Positions 8,521-17,747 of a DNA stretch of 64,000 bases are shown here, one piece after another (positions within the stretch are counted from its first letter, which is position 1; the number at the start of each line of letters is the position of its first letter). Both the position numbers and the translations under genes were made by a program. This DNA comes from Thalassobellus sediminis (GTDB lineage: Bacteria > Bacteroidota > Bacteroidia > Flavobacteriales > Flavobacteriaceae): positions 1,240,001 to 1,304,000 of the forward strand of contig NZ_JBISCD010000040.1 in the NCBI RefSeq assembly GCF_044386045.1, in the 5' to 3' direction. The notes under the pieces are model-generated. The model made no database searches. It worked only from the letters and a program-made list of their open reading frames with translations, and was not told where the DNA came from.

Positions 8521-8970
8521 TTATTTATTTCTTTTAAAAAGATATCTAGTAATAAAAATTCCTTGACCATCACCTTTTCCTCCTTCACTTTCTACACCAC
8601 TTGTTACAAAAGCTAATTCCCATCCTTCTTCAATCATCGTGTTAATTTTTGAAGTAATAATAGCATCATTAGCAGCTATATTTTGAAAACGAATACCTCC
8701 TATATTATAAAAGTTTAATAATTTTGTTTCATCAAAACCTTTAACTCTTATTTCATCACGTTTAGATTTGTTACGAGTATTGTCATCTTCAGTTTGAGTT
8801 GTAGTAAATTCTTTGTAATCTTTTGTGTCATTGGCACTAATAATTCTTGAACGACCTAAACCATTAGGAACAATAGATTCTACGCTGGTAACTACTTTAT
8901 ATTCTACTTGAGCGTTAGTTTCGATAACTGAGAATAAAGCAATAAATAATACAATTAATAATTTTTTCAT
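8521..8970 (-). CDS. Exported protein with a DUF4177-like C-terminus
   Basis: 149 residues with a clear Sec signal peptide (MKKLLIVLFIALFSVIETNAQ, cleavage after the NAQ region). After it, YKVV near 24 and INTMIEEGWELAFVTSG near 108, ending in ITRYLFKR, resemble the short DUF4177 fold (a YxVV strand, a helix, then an EGWELV strand). A charged, low-complexity stretch lies in the middle. The function is unknown and probably periplasmic or cell-surface. Single gene, convergent with the aromatic operon and sharing its terminator. Confidence 0.7.
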   Translation of the reverse strand: MKKLLIVLFIALFSVIETNAQVEYKVVTSVESIVPNGLGRSRIISANDTKDYKEFTTTQTEDDNTRNKSKRDEIRVKGFDETKLLNFYNIGGIRFQNIAANDAIITSKINTMIEEGWELAFVTSGVESEGGKGDGQGIFITRYLFKRNK

Positions 8971-9164
8971 GTTGTTGATTGTTTAAAATTTAAAAAGCTA
9001 ATATAGAGATTCTTACATAAAATTATTGTTTTAGAGAATCTTTAAAAAGCATTTGTTTTCTTTTATAGACAGATCACTCACTCAAAGGTTGCATACACGC
9101 ATTCATATTTTTTAATATTTTATTTTTCTTCTAGGTTTGAAATATAAACCAAAACACAGAAATC

Positions 9165-9809
9165 ATGAAAATAATAACTACACTATTTTTATTTGCTATG
9201 TCTTTTAATGCATTATCTCAAACAACTATAAAAGGAGTTGTTAAAGATGATATGGGACCACTTTCTGGTGCAAGTATTATTATTAAAAACAGTAATAAAG
9301 GCGTTATCTCTAATATTGAAGGGGTTTATGAAATTAAAGCAAAACCTACGGATACACTTTCTATTTCATATTTAGGATATCAAGTTAAAGATGTTTTAAT
9401 TGGTAATCGAAGGAGTATTAATATTTTTTTAACAGGCAATATTAAATTAGATGAAGTTGTTGTAGTTTCATATGGTTCTTGTAAAAAAACATATTGTACA
9501 ACATGTCGTTGTGGTGTTACTGTCAAGTATGTTACTACTAAGAATTTTAAATCAGATTTAATAACGCCAACACTCTATCCAAACCCATCAAAAGAAGGGC
9601 GTTTTAAACTAGCTTTATTTGATAATTATAAAAACATTCATATTCAGGTATCAAATATATCAGGACAAATAATAAAGACACAGAACTATCTAAATATTAA
9701 TAAGCGATTAAACATTGATTTGTCTCAGTTGCCTTTAGGAATTTATATTATAAATATTATTGCCGATGGAAAACAACTTCCAGCTAAAAAAGCAGTTATT
9801 GGTGGATAA
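9165..9809 (+). CDS. Small exported protein: carboxypeptidase-regulatory-like domain plus T9SS sorting domain
   Basis: 214 residues with a signal peptide (cleavage after FNALSQ). About 22-105 form a carboxypeptidase D regulatory-like beta-sandwich (TTIKGVVKDDMGPLSGASI, then DTLSISYLGYQVKDVLIG, then LDEVVV), the module usually found at the N-terminus of SusC/TonB receptors. A short cysteine-rich linker follows (SCKKTYCTTCRCGVTV, about 108-123). The last 75 residues are a type A type IX secretion sorting domain (LYPNPSKEGRFKL through to GIYIINI). No barrel is present, so this is a free-standing surface or secreted protein, exported through the OM by the T9SS. Its function is unknown. Confidence 0.75.
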   Translation: MKIITTLFLFAMSFNALSQTTIKGVVKDDMGPLSGASIIIKNSNKGVISNIEGVYEIKAKPTDTLSISYLGYQVKDVLIGNRRSINIFLTGNIKLDEVVVVSYGSCKKTYCTTCRCGVTVKYVTTKNFKSDLITPTLYPNPSKEGRFKLALFDNYKNIHIQVSNISGQIIKTQNYLNINKRLNIDLSQLPLGIYIINIIADGKQLPAKKAVIGG

Positions 9810-9850
9810 ATTCAATTAAAAAATTGTTATTTTGTATTATAATAAAATGA

Positions 9851-10801
9851 ATGACAGGACGCGTTTATAAATCTACAGGAAGTTGGTACACCGTAAAAAC
9901 ACAATTGGGTGATGCTTACGAGTGCCGTATAAAAGGCAAATTTAGGATGAAAGGTATTAAAAGTACCAATCCTATTGCAGTTGGAGATATTGTCGATTTC
10001 GAGTTAGAAACCGATAATAATCAAGTGTCAGGAATCATTCATAACATACACGATAGAACGAATTATATTGTTCGAAAATCGGTTAATTTATCTAAGCAAA
10101 CGCATATTATTTCGGCAAATATCGATCTGGTTTTTTTAATGATTACCATTAATAATCCGCCAACTTTAACCAGTTTTATAGATCGATTTTTAGTAACTGC
10201 TAATGCTTATTCTATAAAAACCGTTTTGTTATTTAATAAGATAGATACTTACGATGAAGAAACGCTTAATGAAGTAAAATATCTAGCGTATGTGTATCGT
10301 AAAATAGGTTACGAATGTATTGGGGTTTCTGCAAAAACAGGTAAAAATGTAGATAAGGTAAAGGCTTTAATGTTGGGTAAAGTAAGTATGTTTTCGGGGC
10401 ATTCAGGCGTTGGTAAGTCTACACTTGTAAATGCTATTGAACCTACATTGAATATAAAAACAAAAGAAATTTCTACACAACATATGCAAGGGCAGCATAC
10501 AACAACCTTTGCAGAAATGTTCGATTTAAGTTTTGATGCCACCATTATTGATACACCAGGTATTAAAGGTTTTGGTGTTGTTGATATGGAAAAAGAAGAA
10601 GTAGGAGATTATTTTCCAGAGTTTTTTGCTTTAAAACAAAACTGTAAGTTTAATAACTGTTTGCATATAAAAGAGCCAAAATGTGCTGTAAAAGAAGCTT
10701 TAGATAATGGCGATTTAGAATTCTCAAGATACCGTAGTTACCTCCAAATTATTGAAGGGGAAGATGAGCATTACAGAACTGATATCTGGGAAAAAGAATG
10801 A
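9851..10801 (+). CDS. rsgA: Ribosome small-subunit-dependent GTPase A
   Basis: A GTPase that helps mature the 30S subunit. The 316 residues have the circularly permuted GTPase order typical of the family: N-terminal OB fold, then NKID (G4) near 120, then GHSGVGKST (G1) near 180, then DTPG (G3) near 233. The C-terminal zinc domain has CKFNNCLHIKEPKC (Cys-Cys-His-Cys). The start is ATG 9851 (MTGRVYKSTGSWYTV); an overlapping ATG at 9847 is out of frame. The stop overlaps the dtd start as ATGA, so the two are co-transcribed. Confidence 0.95.
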   Translation: MTGRVYKSTGSWYTVKTQLGDAYECRIKGKFRMKGIKSTNPIAVGDIVDFELETDNNQVSGIIHNIHDRTNYIVRKSVNLSKQTHIISANIDLVFLMITINNPPTLTSFIDRFLVTANAYSIKTVLLFNKIDTYDEETLNEVKYLAYVYRKIGYECIGVSAKTGKNVDKVKALMLGKVSMFSGHSGVGKSTLVNAIEPTLNIKTKEISTQHMQGQHTTTFAEMFDLSFDATIIDTPGIKGFGVVDMEKEEVGDYFPEFFALKQNCKFNNCLHIKEPKCAVKEALDNGDLEFSRYRSYLQIIEGEDEHYRTDIWEKE

Positions 10802-11250
10802 AAGTAGTTATTCAAAGAGTTGCCAAAGCAAGTGTTACCATTGATGGCAAAAAAGTCGCTTCTATTTCAAGCGGGCTTTTAATTCTTTTAGGAATTGTAA
10901 ATGAAGATTCTCAAGAAGATATTAGTTGGCTTTCAAATAAAATTATAAACCTGCGCATTTTTGGTGATGAAAATTGCGTTATGAATAAATCGCTTAAAGC
11001 TGTTGATGGAGACGTTATAGTAGTAAGCCAATTTACTTTGCATGCATCAACTAAAAAAGGAAATCGTCCAAGTTATATAAAAGCAGCTAAGCCCGATATT
11101 GCCATTCCGCTTTATGAAGCTTTTGTAAAACAATTAGAGCATGATTATGGTAAAGTCATTCAAACAGGGCAATTTGGAGCCGACATGAAAGTGGCTCTGC
11201 TTAATGATGGTCCTGTAACTATAATTATAGATTCTAAAAACAAAGAATAA
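10798..11250 (+). CDS. dtd: D-aminoacyl-tRNA deacylase
   Basis: Hydrolyses D-amino acids (and mischarged Gly) from tRNA. At 150 residues it is the normal family length. The N-terminus is MKVVIQRVAKASVTIDG. The catalytic-site motifs are SQFTLHAS near 78 and NDGPVTIIIDS near 137, the latter being the cross-subunit GP motif. Translationally coupled to rsgA through an ATGA overlap. Confidence 0.95.
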   Translation: MKVVIQRVAKASVTIDGKKVASISSGLLILLGIVNEDSQEDISWLSNKIINLRIFGDENCVMNKSLKAVDGDVIVVSQFTLHASTKKGNRPSYIKAAKPDIAIPLYEAFVKQLEHDYGKVIQTGQFGADMKVALLNDGPVTIIIDSKNKE

Positions 11251-11317
11251 ATAAATTTACTTTTACAGTAAGTTAACCACAAATTTATCCCTTAATTTAC
11301 TTATATTAGCTGTAAGA

Positions 11318-11381
11318 TTTTTAGTTTTAAAACTAAAAAATATGCATTATAACGAAATATGATTTTTCTCATGTTATAATG
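11318..11381. repeat. Two adjacent inverted repeats downstream of dtd
   Basis: A 22-bp perfect palindrome (11318-11339, core AGTTTTAAAACT) is followed by CATTATAAC (11345-11353) and its complement GTTATAATG (11373-11381). They lie in the 169-nt gap before the DUF3857 cluster. The first may act as an AT-rich terminator for rsgA-dtd; the second could be an operator or simple mRNA structure. No function is proven. Confidence 0.4.
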
Positions 11382-11419
11382 GGTTTTAAAATAATAAATT
11401 TAAAACTTATTCTTTTTTT

Positions 11420-13330
11420 ATGGTTTTTAGAAGCATTATTAGTACTTTAATATTACTCACCACAATAACTGTTTTTTCTCAAGAAAGTTTATACACAAGT
11501 TTCACAATTCCAGATAACCTTAAACAAAATGCAAATGCAGTTGTTAGGTTAAATGATATGAATATTTCAATAAAATCGGCTAATGAAATGTACATAACAA
11601 AAAAGAGAATTGTTACGGTATTAAATAAAGAAGGAGACGATGATGTTGATGCCTATGTGCATTATGATAAAAATGTGAAAATTAATGATCTTCAAGTTTT
11701 AGTATACAATCAGTTTGGTGCGGTTATTAAAAAAATAAAAAAGAAAGATTTTAAAGATGTAAGTGCGGTTGATGGCGGTACATTATATTCAGATTCAAGA
11801 GTTAAATATCTAGAATACACACCAATTGATTATCCGTATACCATTGAGTTTGTTTGTGAAACACTAACAAGTAATACAGCATTTATTCCTTCATTCTACC
11901 CATTAAACGGTTATTTTGTTGGAGTAGAAACTAGTAATTATAGTATTAATTATCCAGAAACTATAACAATTAGAACTAAAGAAAAGAATTTAGAAAATTT
12001 TGAACTAAAAAAAGAAGCTCTAACAAATGGAATTAAATACAAAGCACAAAATATAGAAGCCATTAAACCAGAAAGATATAGTCCTGCTTTTTTTGATTTT
12101 GCACCTAAAGTCTTATTAACTTCAAAACAATTTACTCTAGAAGGTGTATATGCTGAGGTTGAAGATTGGAATAGTTTTGGAAAATGGATGTATCATGACT
12201 TAATAAAAGATACATATGATTTGCCTGAAAGTACTATAAGCATGATTCAGGATCTTGTAAAAGACGAACCGAATGATATTGAAAAAGCAAGGAAAATATA
12301 TCAATATGTTCAAGATAAAGTTAGATACATTAGTGTGCAAGTAGGTATTGGTGGGTGGAAACCATTTAATGCTTCAGAGGTTGATAAACTTGGGTATGGA
12401 GATTGTAAAGCCTTAACAAATTATACTAGATCGCTTTTAAAAGCTGTAGGAGTAGAGTCTAATTACAGTGTTGTTTATGCAGGGAAATCTCAAAGAAGTT
12501 TAGAAGATGATTTTGCAGCAATGCAAGGCAATCATGTTATCTTAAATATTCCACAAGAAAACAATGAAAACATATGGCTTGAATGTACCAGTCAAAAACT
12601 ACCATTTGGTTTTATAGGCGATTTTACAGATGATAGAGATGTGTTAGTTATTACACCAGAAGGCGGAAGAATTGAGCATACAAAAAAGTATACAGTAGAA
12701 GAAAATACGCAAATTATAAAAGGAAATTATAGTATTTCAAATGATGGGGCTATTGATGCAAGTGTAAATGTGAATTCTAAAGGCATTCAGTATGATAATA
12801 AATATTGGTTAGAAACCGAAACAGAAAGAGATTTAGATATTCATTACAAAAAACGGTGGAAATATATTAATAGCATTTCAATAAATGACATGCATATTGA
12901 AAACAATAAAAAAGCTATTGAGTTTGTTGAAGATGTGAGTTTTAAAGCGTCTAATTATTCTAAAATTGTTGGAAACAGAATGCTACTTACATTAAATGCC
13001 TTAAATAGAAATACGCACGTTCCAGATAGATACAGAACCAGAAAGCAGCCATTAAAAATAAAAAGAGGTTTTGTAGATATTGATGAAGTTGAAATTAAAT
13101 TACCTCAAGATTATAAAGTAGAATCGATGCCTAAAAATATGTTGATTGAGAATAAATATGGAAGTTATAAGGCAGAGGTTGAGGTTAAAGACGAAAACAC
13201 ATTAATTTATAAAAGAAAGTTTGTTATTAACGACGGGGAATTTCCAAAAGAAGATTATGCTGGTTTTAGAAATTTTTATAAAGAAGTTTCTAAAATGGAT
13301 AATGCAAAAATAGCTTTAATAAAAAATTAA
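11420..13330 (+). CDS. Exported DUF3857 transglutaminase-like protein (site mostly intact)
   Basis: 636 residues with a signal peptide (cleavage near VFSQ). The N-terminal half is a DUF3857 beta domain. A transglutaminase-like core follows, with candidate catalytic Cys329 (GYGDCKALTNY) and His372 (GNHVIL); the third position falls on Glu388 (WLECTS), where Asp is usual. A C-terminal DUF3858-like beta domain completes it. The protein is probably periplasmic. The biochemical role is not established; the fold includes proteases, transamidases and amidases acting on peptides. First of three adjacent paralogous genes, each separated by fewer than 20 nt. Confidence 0.8.
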   Translation: MVFRSIISTLILLTTITVFSQESLYTSFTIPDNLKQNANAVVRLNDMNISIKSANEMYITKKRIVTVLNKEGDDDVDAYVHYDKNVKINDLQVLVYNQFGAVIKKIKKKDFKDVSAVDGGTLYSDSRVKYLEYTPIDYPYTIEFVCETLTSNTAFIPSFYPLNGYFVGVETSNYSINYPETITIRTKEKNLENFELKKEALTNGIKYKAQNIEAIKPERYSPAFFDFAPKVLLTSKQFTLEGVYAEVEDWNSFGKWMYHDLIKDTYDLPESTISMIQDLVKDEPNDIEKARKIYQYVQDKVRYISVQVGIGGWKPFNASEVDKLGYGDCKALTNYTRSLLKAVGVESNYSVVYAGKSQRSLEDDFAAMQGNHVILNIPQENNENIWLECTSQKLPFGFIGDFTDDRDVLVITPEGGRIEHTKKYTVEENTQIIKGNYSISNDGAIDASVNVNSKGIQYDNKYWLETETERDLDIHYKKRWKYINSISINDMHIENNKKAIEFVEDVSFKASNYSKIVGNRMLLTLNALNRNTHVPDRYRTRKQPLKIKRGFVDIDEVEIKLPQDYKVESMPKNMLIENKYGSYKAEVEVKDENTLIYKRKFVINDGEFPKEDYAGFRNFYKEVSKMDNAKIALIKN

Positions 13331-13348
13331 AATTAAAACCAACAATAA

Positions 13349-15358
13349 ATGAAAACCACCACCACAATTTTATTAAGCTTATGTTTCTGCATATCGTCAT
13401 TTGCACAAGATTATAAATTCGGAAAAGTATCAAAAGAAGAATTGCAAGAAAAATTTAACCCACTAGATTCATCAGCTAGCGCAACATATTTGTATAAAAA
13501 GAGAAAAACTTCTTTTAAATATCAGCAAGGAGAAGGTTTTCAGCTAGTAACAGAAATCCATGAACGTATTAAAATATATAATCAAGAGGGCTTTGATTAT
13601 ACAACACATGAACTTTTGTTATTTCATAGAGGAGGAAAAAAGGAAAAAATATCTAGTATTAAAGCTTATACTTATAATTTAATTAATGGTAAAATAGAAG
13701 AAGTAAAGTTGCAAAAAGATGGTATTTTTAATACAGAATATAATGAATATCGAGATCTATATAAATTTACAATGCCAAATATAAAAGAAGGATGTGTTAT
13801 TGAATATAAATATGCAATGACATCTCCTTTTATTTCAAATATTGACGATTTTGTGTTTCAGCATGATATTCCTATTAAAAAGTTGGATGCAAGATTTGAA
13901 GCTCCAGAATATTTTAATTTTAAAGTGAATACTAAAGGTTTTTTATCTGTTATTCCTAAAAAGGATGTTAGTAGGTCTAAGATTACTGTAAAATCTGAAA
14001 GTCTTCCACAAGCAGGAGGAAAAGTGGAAAAGTGGCAAAATGAAATAGTATTCACAGAAAATATTTCTTCATATAGTTTGTCTGATATTCCAGCATTAAA
14101 AGAGGAATCGTATGTAGATAATATAAATAATTACCGTTCAGCAGTTAAATATGAGTTGTCTTATGTTAAAATGCCTCATTCAACCATAAAGTATTATTCT
14201 ACTACATGGGAAGATGTGGTTAAAACCATTTATGAGAGTTCTAATTTTGGTTTAGAATTAGAAAAAGCAAACTATTTTAAAGATGATGTAGATGCCCTAA
14301 TAAGTAGTATTTCAGACCCAATACAAAAAGCATCATTAATATTTGATTTTGTAAAATCTAAAGTTAGGTGGAATGGTTATTATGGTAAATATTGTAGTGA
14401 TGGCGTTAGAAAAGCATATAAAGATCAAGTAGGTAACGTTGCTGAAGTTAATTTAATGTTAACCGCTATGTTACGTCATGCGGGATTAAATGCTAACCCC
14501 GTTTTAGTTAGTACAAGGCATAATGGTATTCCGTTATTTCCAACAAGAGAAGGTTATAATTATGTAATTTCTAGTATAGAGATACCAGAAGGTACTATTC
14601 TATTAGATGCAACTAGTAAGTATAGTACACCAAATGTATTGCCATTAAGAACTTTAAACTGGGAGGGGCGTATCGTAAGAAAAGATAAAACGTCTTCAAC
14701 AATAAGTTTGTATCCAAATGTAAAGTCTGAAAACAAAGTTATGATGCTGGCTAAATTAACTGAGGACGGCAATGTTGAAGGTGGGGTAAGAAGAATAAAG
14801 AAGGTACATAAGGCTATGACTTTTAGAGAAGATTATTTAGGAACTGATGAAGATCAGTATATAGAAAAGCTTGAAAAAAAATATGATGGTATGGAGATGT
14901 CAGATTTTATTGTTAAAAATGGAGAGGATTTATCTAAACCTATTTCAGAATCTTTTAAATTTTCAATAGAAAGTCAAGCCGATGTTATTAATGATAAAAT
15001 ATACTTTTCACCATTGTTATTCTTTAAAACTAAAGAAAATCCTTTTAAATTAGAAAAGCGTGAGTTTCCAGTAGATTTTGGATACCCTTCTTCTACTTCA
15101 TATAGTGTAAGTCTCAGTATTCCGTCAGGATATAAAGTAGAATCTACTCCAGAACCAGTTATGTTAATGCTTCCAGATAATTTGGGGTCTTATAAGTATA
15201 TAATATCTGTTAAGCAAAACAAGATTCAGTTGGTAATTCAAACAGAAATAAATGAATCTAGGATTTCGCCTATTCATTATGAAGCATTGAAAGCTTATTT
15301 TAGTGACTTAGTAGAAAAAGAATCAGAACAAATTGTATTAACTAAAAAAGTGTTGTAA
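13349..15358 (+). CDS. Exported DUF3857 protein with degenerate transglutaminase site (copy 1)
   Basis: 669 residues with a signal peptide (cleavage near SSFAQ). It has the same architecture as the preceding gene, but the positions aligned with the catalytic residues have changed. The Cys position is Val364 (VGNVAEVNLM) and the His position is Tyr405 (GYNYVI); only Asp420 (LLDATS) remains. It is therefore probably a binding or scaffold pseudo-enzyme in the periplasm. The next gene is a close tandem paralogue with the same substitutions. No specific function can be assigned. Confidence 0.8.
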   Translation: MKTTTTILLSLCFCISSFAQDYKFGKVSKEELQEKFNPLDSSASATYLYKKRKTSFKYQQGEGFQLVTEIHERIKIYNQEGFDYTTHELLLFHRGGKKEKISSIKAYTYNLINGKIEEVKLQKDGIFNTEYNEYRDLYKFTMPNIKEGCVIEYKYAMTSPFISNIDDFVFQHDIPIKKLDARFEAPEYFNFKVNTKGFLSVIPKKDVSRSKITVKSESLPQAGGKVEKWQNEIVFTENISSYSLSDIPALKEESYVDNINNYRSAVKYELSYVKMPHSTIKYYSTTWEDVVKTIYESSNFGLELEKANYFKDDVDALISSISDPIQKASLIFDFVKSKVRWNGYYGKYCSDGVRKAYKDQVGNVAEVNLMLTAMLRHAGLNANPVLVSTRHNGIPLFPTREGYNYVISSIEIPEGTILLDATSKYSTPNVLPLRTLNWEGRIVRKDKTSSTISLYPNVKSENKVMMLAKLTEDGNVEGGVRRIKKVHKAMTFREDYLGTDEDQYIEKLEKKYDGMEMSDFIVKNGEDLSKPISESFKFSIESQADVINDKIYFSPLLFFKTKENPFKLEKREFPVDFGYPSSTSYSVSLSIPSGYKVESTPEPVMLMLPDNLGSYKYIISVKQNKIQLVIQTEINESRISPIHYEALKAYFSDLVEKESEQIVLTKKVL

Positions 15359-15363
15359 AATAT

Positions 15364-17388
15364 ATGAAAGTAGTTTGTTTTTTTTTGTTTTCCTATTTGA
15401 GTTTTAATGTATTTGCACAAGATTATAAATTTGGAAAAATTTCAAAGGAAGAATTGCAAGAAAAATTTAATCCACTAGATTCATCTGCAAATGCAACATA
15501 TTTGTATAAGTATAGAAAAACATACTTTGTATATAGTCAGCAAAAGGGGTTTGAATTAGTTACAGATATTCATGAGCGTATAAAAATCTATAATCAAGAG
15601 GGATTTAATTATGCAACAAAACAATTAAATCTTTACAAAAATGCAAGAGATGAAGTAAAGATGGCTAGTTTAAAAGGCTATACTTATAATTTAATTGATG
15701 GAAAAGCAGAAGAAACAAAAATAGGAAAAGAAGGTGTTTTTAAAACAGAACAATCTAAGTATTGGAATGAGATAAAATTTACAATGCCTAATATTAAAGT
15801 AGGTTCAGTTATTGAGTATAAATATAAAATTATTTCGTCTTTTGTAGGTAATGTGGATGATTTTGTCTTTCAACATGATATTCCTGTAAAGAAATTAGAA
15901 GCTAAATTAGAGACACCTGAATATTTTGGTTTTAAAGTAAAGCGTAAGGGGTATTTAAATGTGATTGCTAATAAAGAACAAAAACGAGATAAGATTACAT
16001 TTTATCAAAAATATAGACCTTCTCAAACAGCAACTAATGCTACTCAAGGAGGAAGTACTAGATATAGTTCAAATGAGATTGAGTATAGCACGTATTTAAC
16101 AAATTATAGCCTATCTAATATACCAGCGTTAAAACAGGAACCTTATGTAAATAATATTAATAACTACCGTTCGTCCGTTAAATATGAATTATCATATATA
16201 AAGTATCCACAAACACCAATAGAATATTTTTCTACTTCATGGGAAAAAGTGGTGAAAACGATTTATAAAAACCCTAGTTTTGGTGATCAATTAGATAAAA
16301 CTAGTTATTATGAAGATGATATAAAAGCACTTGTTTCTAAGGTGTCAAATCCAATGGAAAAAGTTGCTTTAATTTATCAATTTGTAAAAAATAATGTAAA
16401 ATGGAATGGTTATATTGGTAAGTTCTCTGATGAAGGAGTTCGTAAAGCTTATTTGTCACATGTGGGTAATGTAGCCGAGATTAATTTAATGTTAACGTCT
16501 ATGTTGAGGTACGCAGGTTTAAAAGCGTATCCAGTATTGGTAAGTACTAGGCAAAATGGAATTCCTTTATTTCCTACTTTAGATGGGTATAATTACGTTG
16601 TTACTTACGTAAAATTGGAAAGAGGTACAATTTTGTTAGATGCAACTAATAAGTATTGTTTGCCAAATGTGTTGCCGTATAAAACATTAAACTGGCAAGG
16701 TCGAATTATTTCAGAAAATGGAGGCTCTCAATTAATCGATTTATATCCAAAGGATAAGTCTGAAAATAATATTTCTATGATGATTTCTTTACTTGATGAT
16801 GGAAATATTAAAGGCTTTTATAGAAGTGTAAAAACGAATCACACGGCTTTTTTGTTTAGAGAATTATATAATGATTCAGATAAAGAGAGTTTTTTAAACA
16901 AGTTAGAAAATAAATACAATGGTATTGAGATTTCAAATTATGATGTTAAAAATAGTTTAGAATTATCAAAGCCTATTGTAGAGTCGTATAAATTTGTAAA
17001 AGAAAGCCAATTAGATATTATTGGAAATAAAATGTATTTTTCTCCTCTCTTCTTTTTTAAATTTAATGAAAATCCTTTTAAATTAGAAAAACGAGAATTC
17101 CCTATAGATTTTGGGTATCCAACAATTACAAGTTTTAAGGTGATTGTTAATTTACCAGAAGGCTATAAAGTAGAAAGTCTTCCCGAACCTGGGCTTTATA
17201 AATTACCTGATAATTTAGGATTGTTTAAATATAATCTTTCAGCAGTAGGAAATAAGGTACAATTAGTAGTTTGTAGACAGATTAATCATTCTGTTATATC
17301 TCATTTGTATTATGATACTTTAAAAGTGTATTTTAGTAAGCTAGTAGAAAAAGAATCAGAACAAATTGTATTAACTAAGGTAGAATGA
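15364..17388 (+). CDS. Exported DUF3857 protein with degenerate transglutaminase site (copy 2)
   Basis: 674 residues with a signal peptide (cleavage near FNVFAQ). It is a clear tandem duplicate of the preceding gene: both mature proteins begin DYKFGK(V/I)SKEELQEKFN, and both end in LVEKESEQIVLTK. The Cys-to-Val (GNVAEINLM) and His-to-Tyr (GYNYVV) changes are shared, so the active site was lost before the duplication. It overlaps the following pyrophosphohydrolase gene as ATGA. Its role is unknown, possibly cell-envelope or peptide binding. Confidence 0.8.
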   Translation: MKVVCFFLFSYLSFNVFAQDYKFGKISKEELQEKFNPLDSSANATYLYKYRKTYFVYSQQKGFELVTDIHERIKIYNQEGFNYATKQLNLYKNARDEVKMASLKGYTYNLIDGKAEETKIGKEGVFKTEQSKYWNEIKFTMPNIKVGSVIEYKYKIISSFVGNVDDFVFQHDIPVKKLEAKLETPEYFGFKVKRKGYLNVIANKEQKRDKITFYQKYRPSQTATNATQGGSTRYSSNEIEYSTYLTNYSLSNIPALKQEPYVNNINNYRSSVKYELSYIKYPQTPIEYFSTSWEKVVKTIYKNPSFGDQLDKTSYYEDDIKALVSKVSNPMEKVALIYQFVKNNVKWNGYIGKFSDEGVRKAYLSHVGNVAEINLMLTSMLRYAGLKAYPVLVSTRQNGIPLFPTLDGYNYVVTYVKLERGTILLDATNKYCLPNVLPYKTLNWQGRIISENGGSQLIDLYPKDKSENNISMMISLLDDGNIKGFYRSVKTNHTAFLFRELYNDSDKESFLNKLENKYNGIEISNYDVKNSLELSKPIVESYKFVKESQLDIIGNKMYFSPLFFFKFNENPFKLEKREFPIDFGYPTITSFKVIVNLPEGYKVESLPEPGLYKLPDNLGLFKYNLSAVGNKVQLVVCRQINHSVISHLYYDTLKVYFSKLVEKESEQIVLTKVE

Positions 17389-17711
17389 ACATACAAAACG
17401 CACAAAAAGAAGTTGATAATTGGATTAAAGAACACGGCGTTCGTTATTTTAACGAGCTTACAAATATGGCGCAACTTACTGAGGAAGTTGGAGAAGTAGC
17501 CCGTATTATTGCACGTCGTTATGGAGAACAAAGCGAAAAAGAAAGCGATAAAAATAAAGATTTAGGTGAAGAACTTGCCGATGTTATGTTTGTTGTGTTA
17601 TGTTTGGCAAACCAAACGGGAATAGATTTACAAGCGGCTTTTGATAAAAAATTAGATTTAAAAACAAAGCGAGACCACAATAGGCATCATAATAACGAAA
17701 AATTAAAGTAA
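17385..17711 (+). CDS. MazG-like nucleotide pyrophosphohydrolase
   Basis: 108 residues forming a single all-alpha NTP pyrophosphohydrolase domain. The metal-binding pattern is visible: EEVGEVARIIARRYG (EExxE) near 33, then ELADVMFVVLCLAN (ExxD) near 66. Such proteins hydrolyse NTPs or modified dNTPs to the monophosphate. The substrate cannot be read from sequence. Translationally coupled to the DUF3857 gene upstream and 36 nt from aroA downstream. Confidence 0.88.
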   Translation: MNIQNAQKEVDNWIKEHGVRYFNELTNMAQLTEEVGEVARIIARRYGEQSEKESDKNKDLGEELADVMFVVLCLANQTGIDLQAAFDKKLDLKTKRDHNRHHNNEKLK

Positions 17712-17747
17712 ATTTGCAGCTTGTTTAAATATAGATTTATAAACTAG

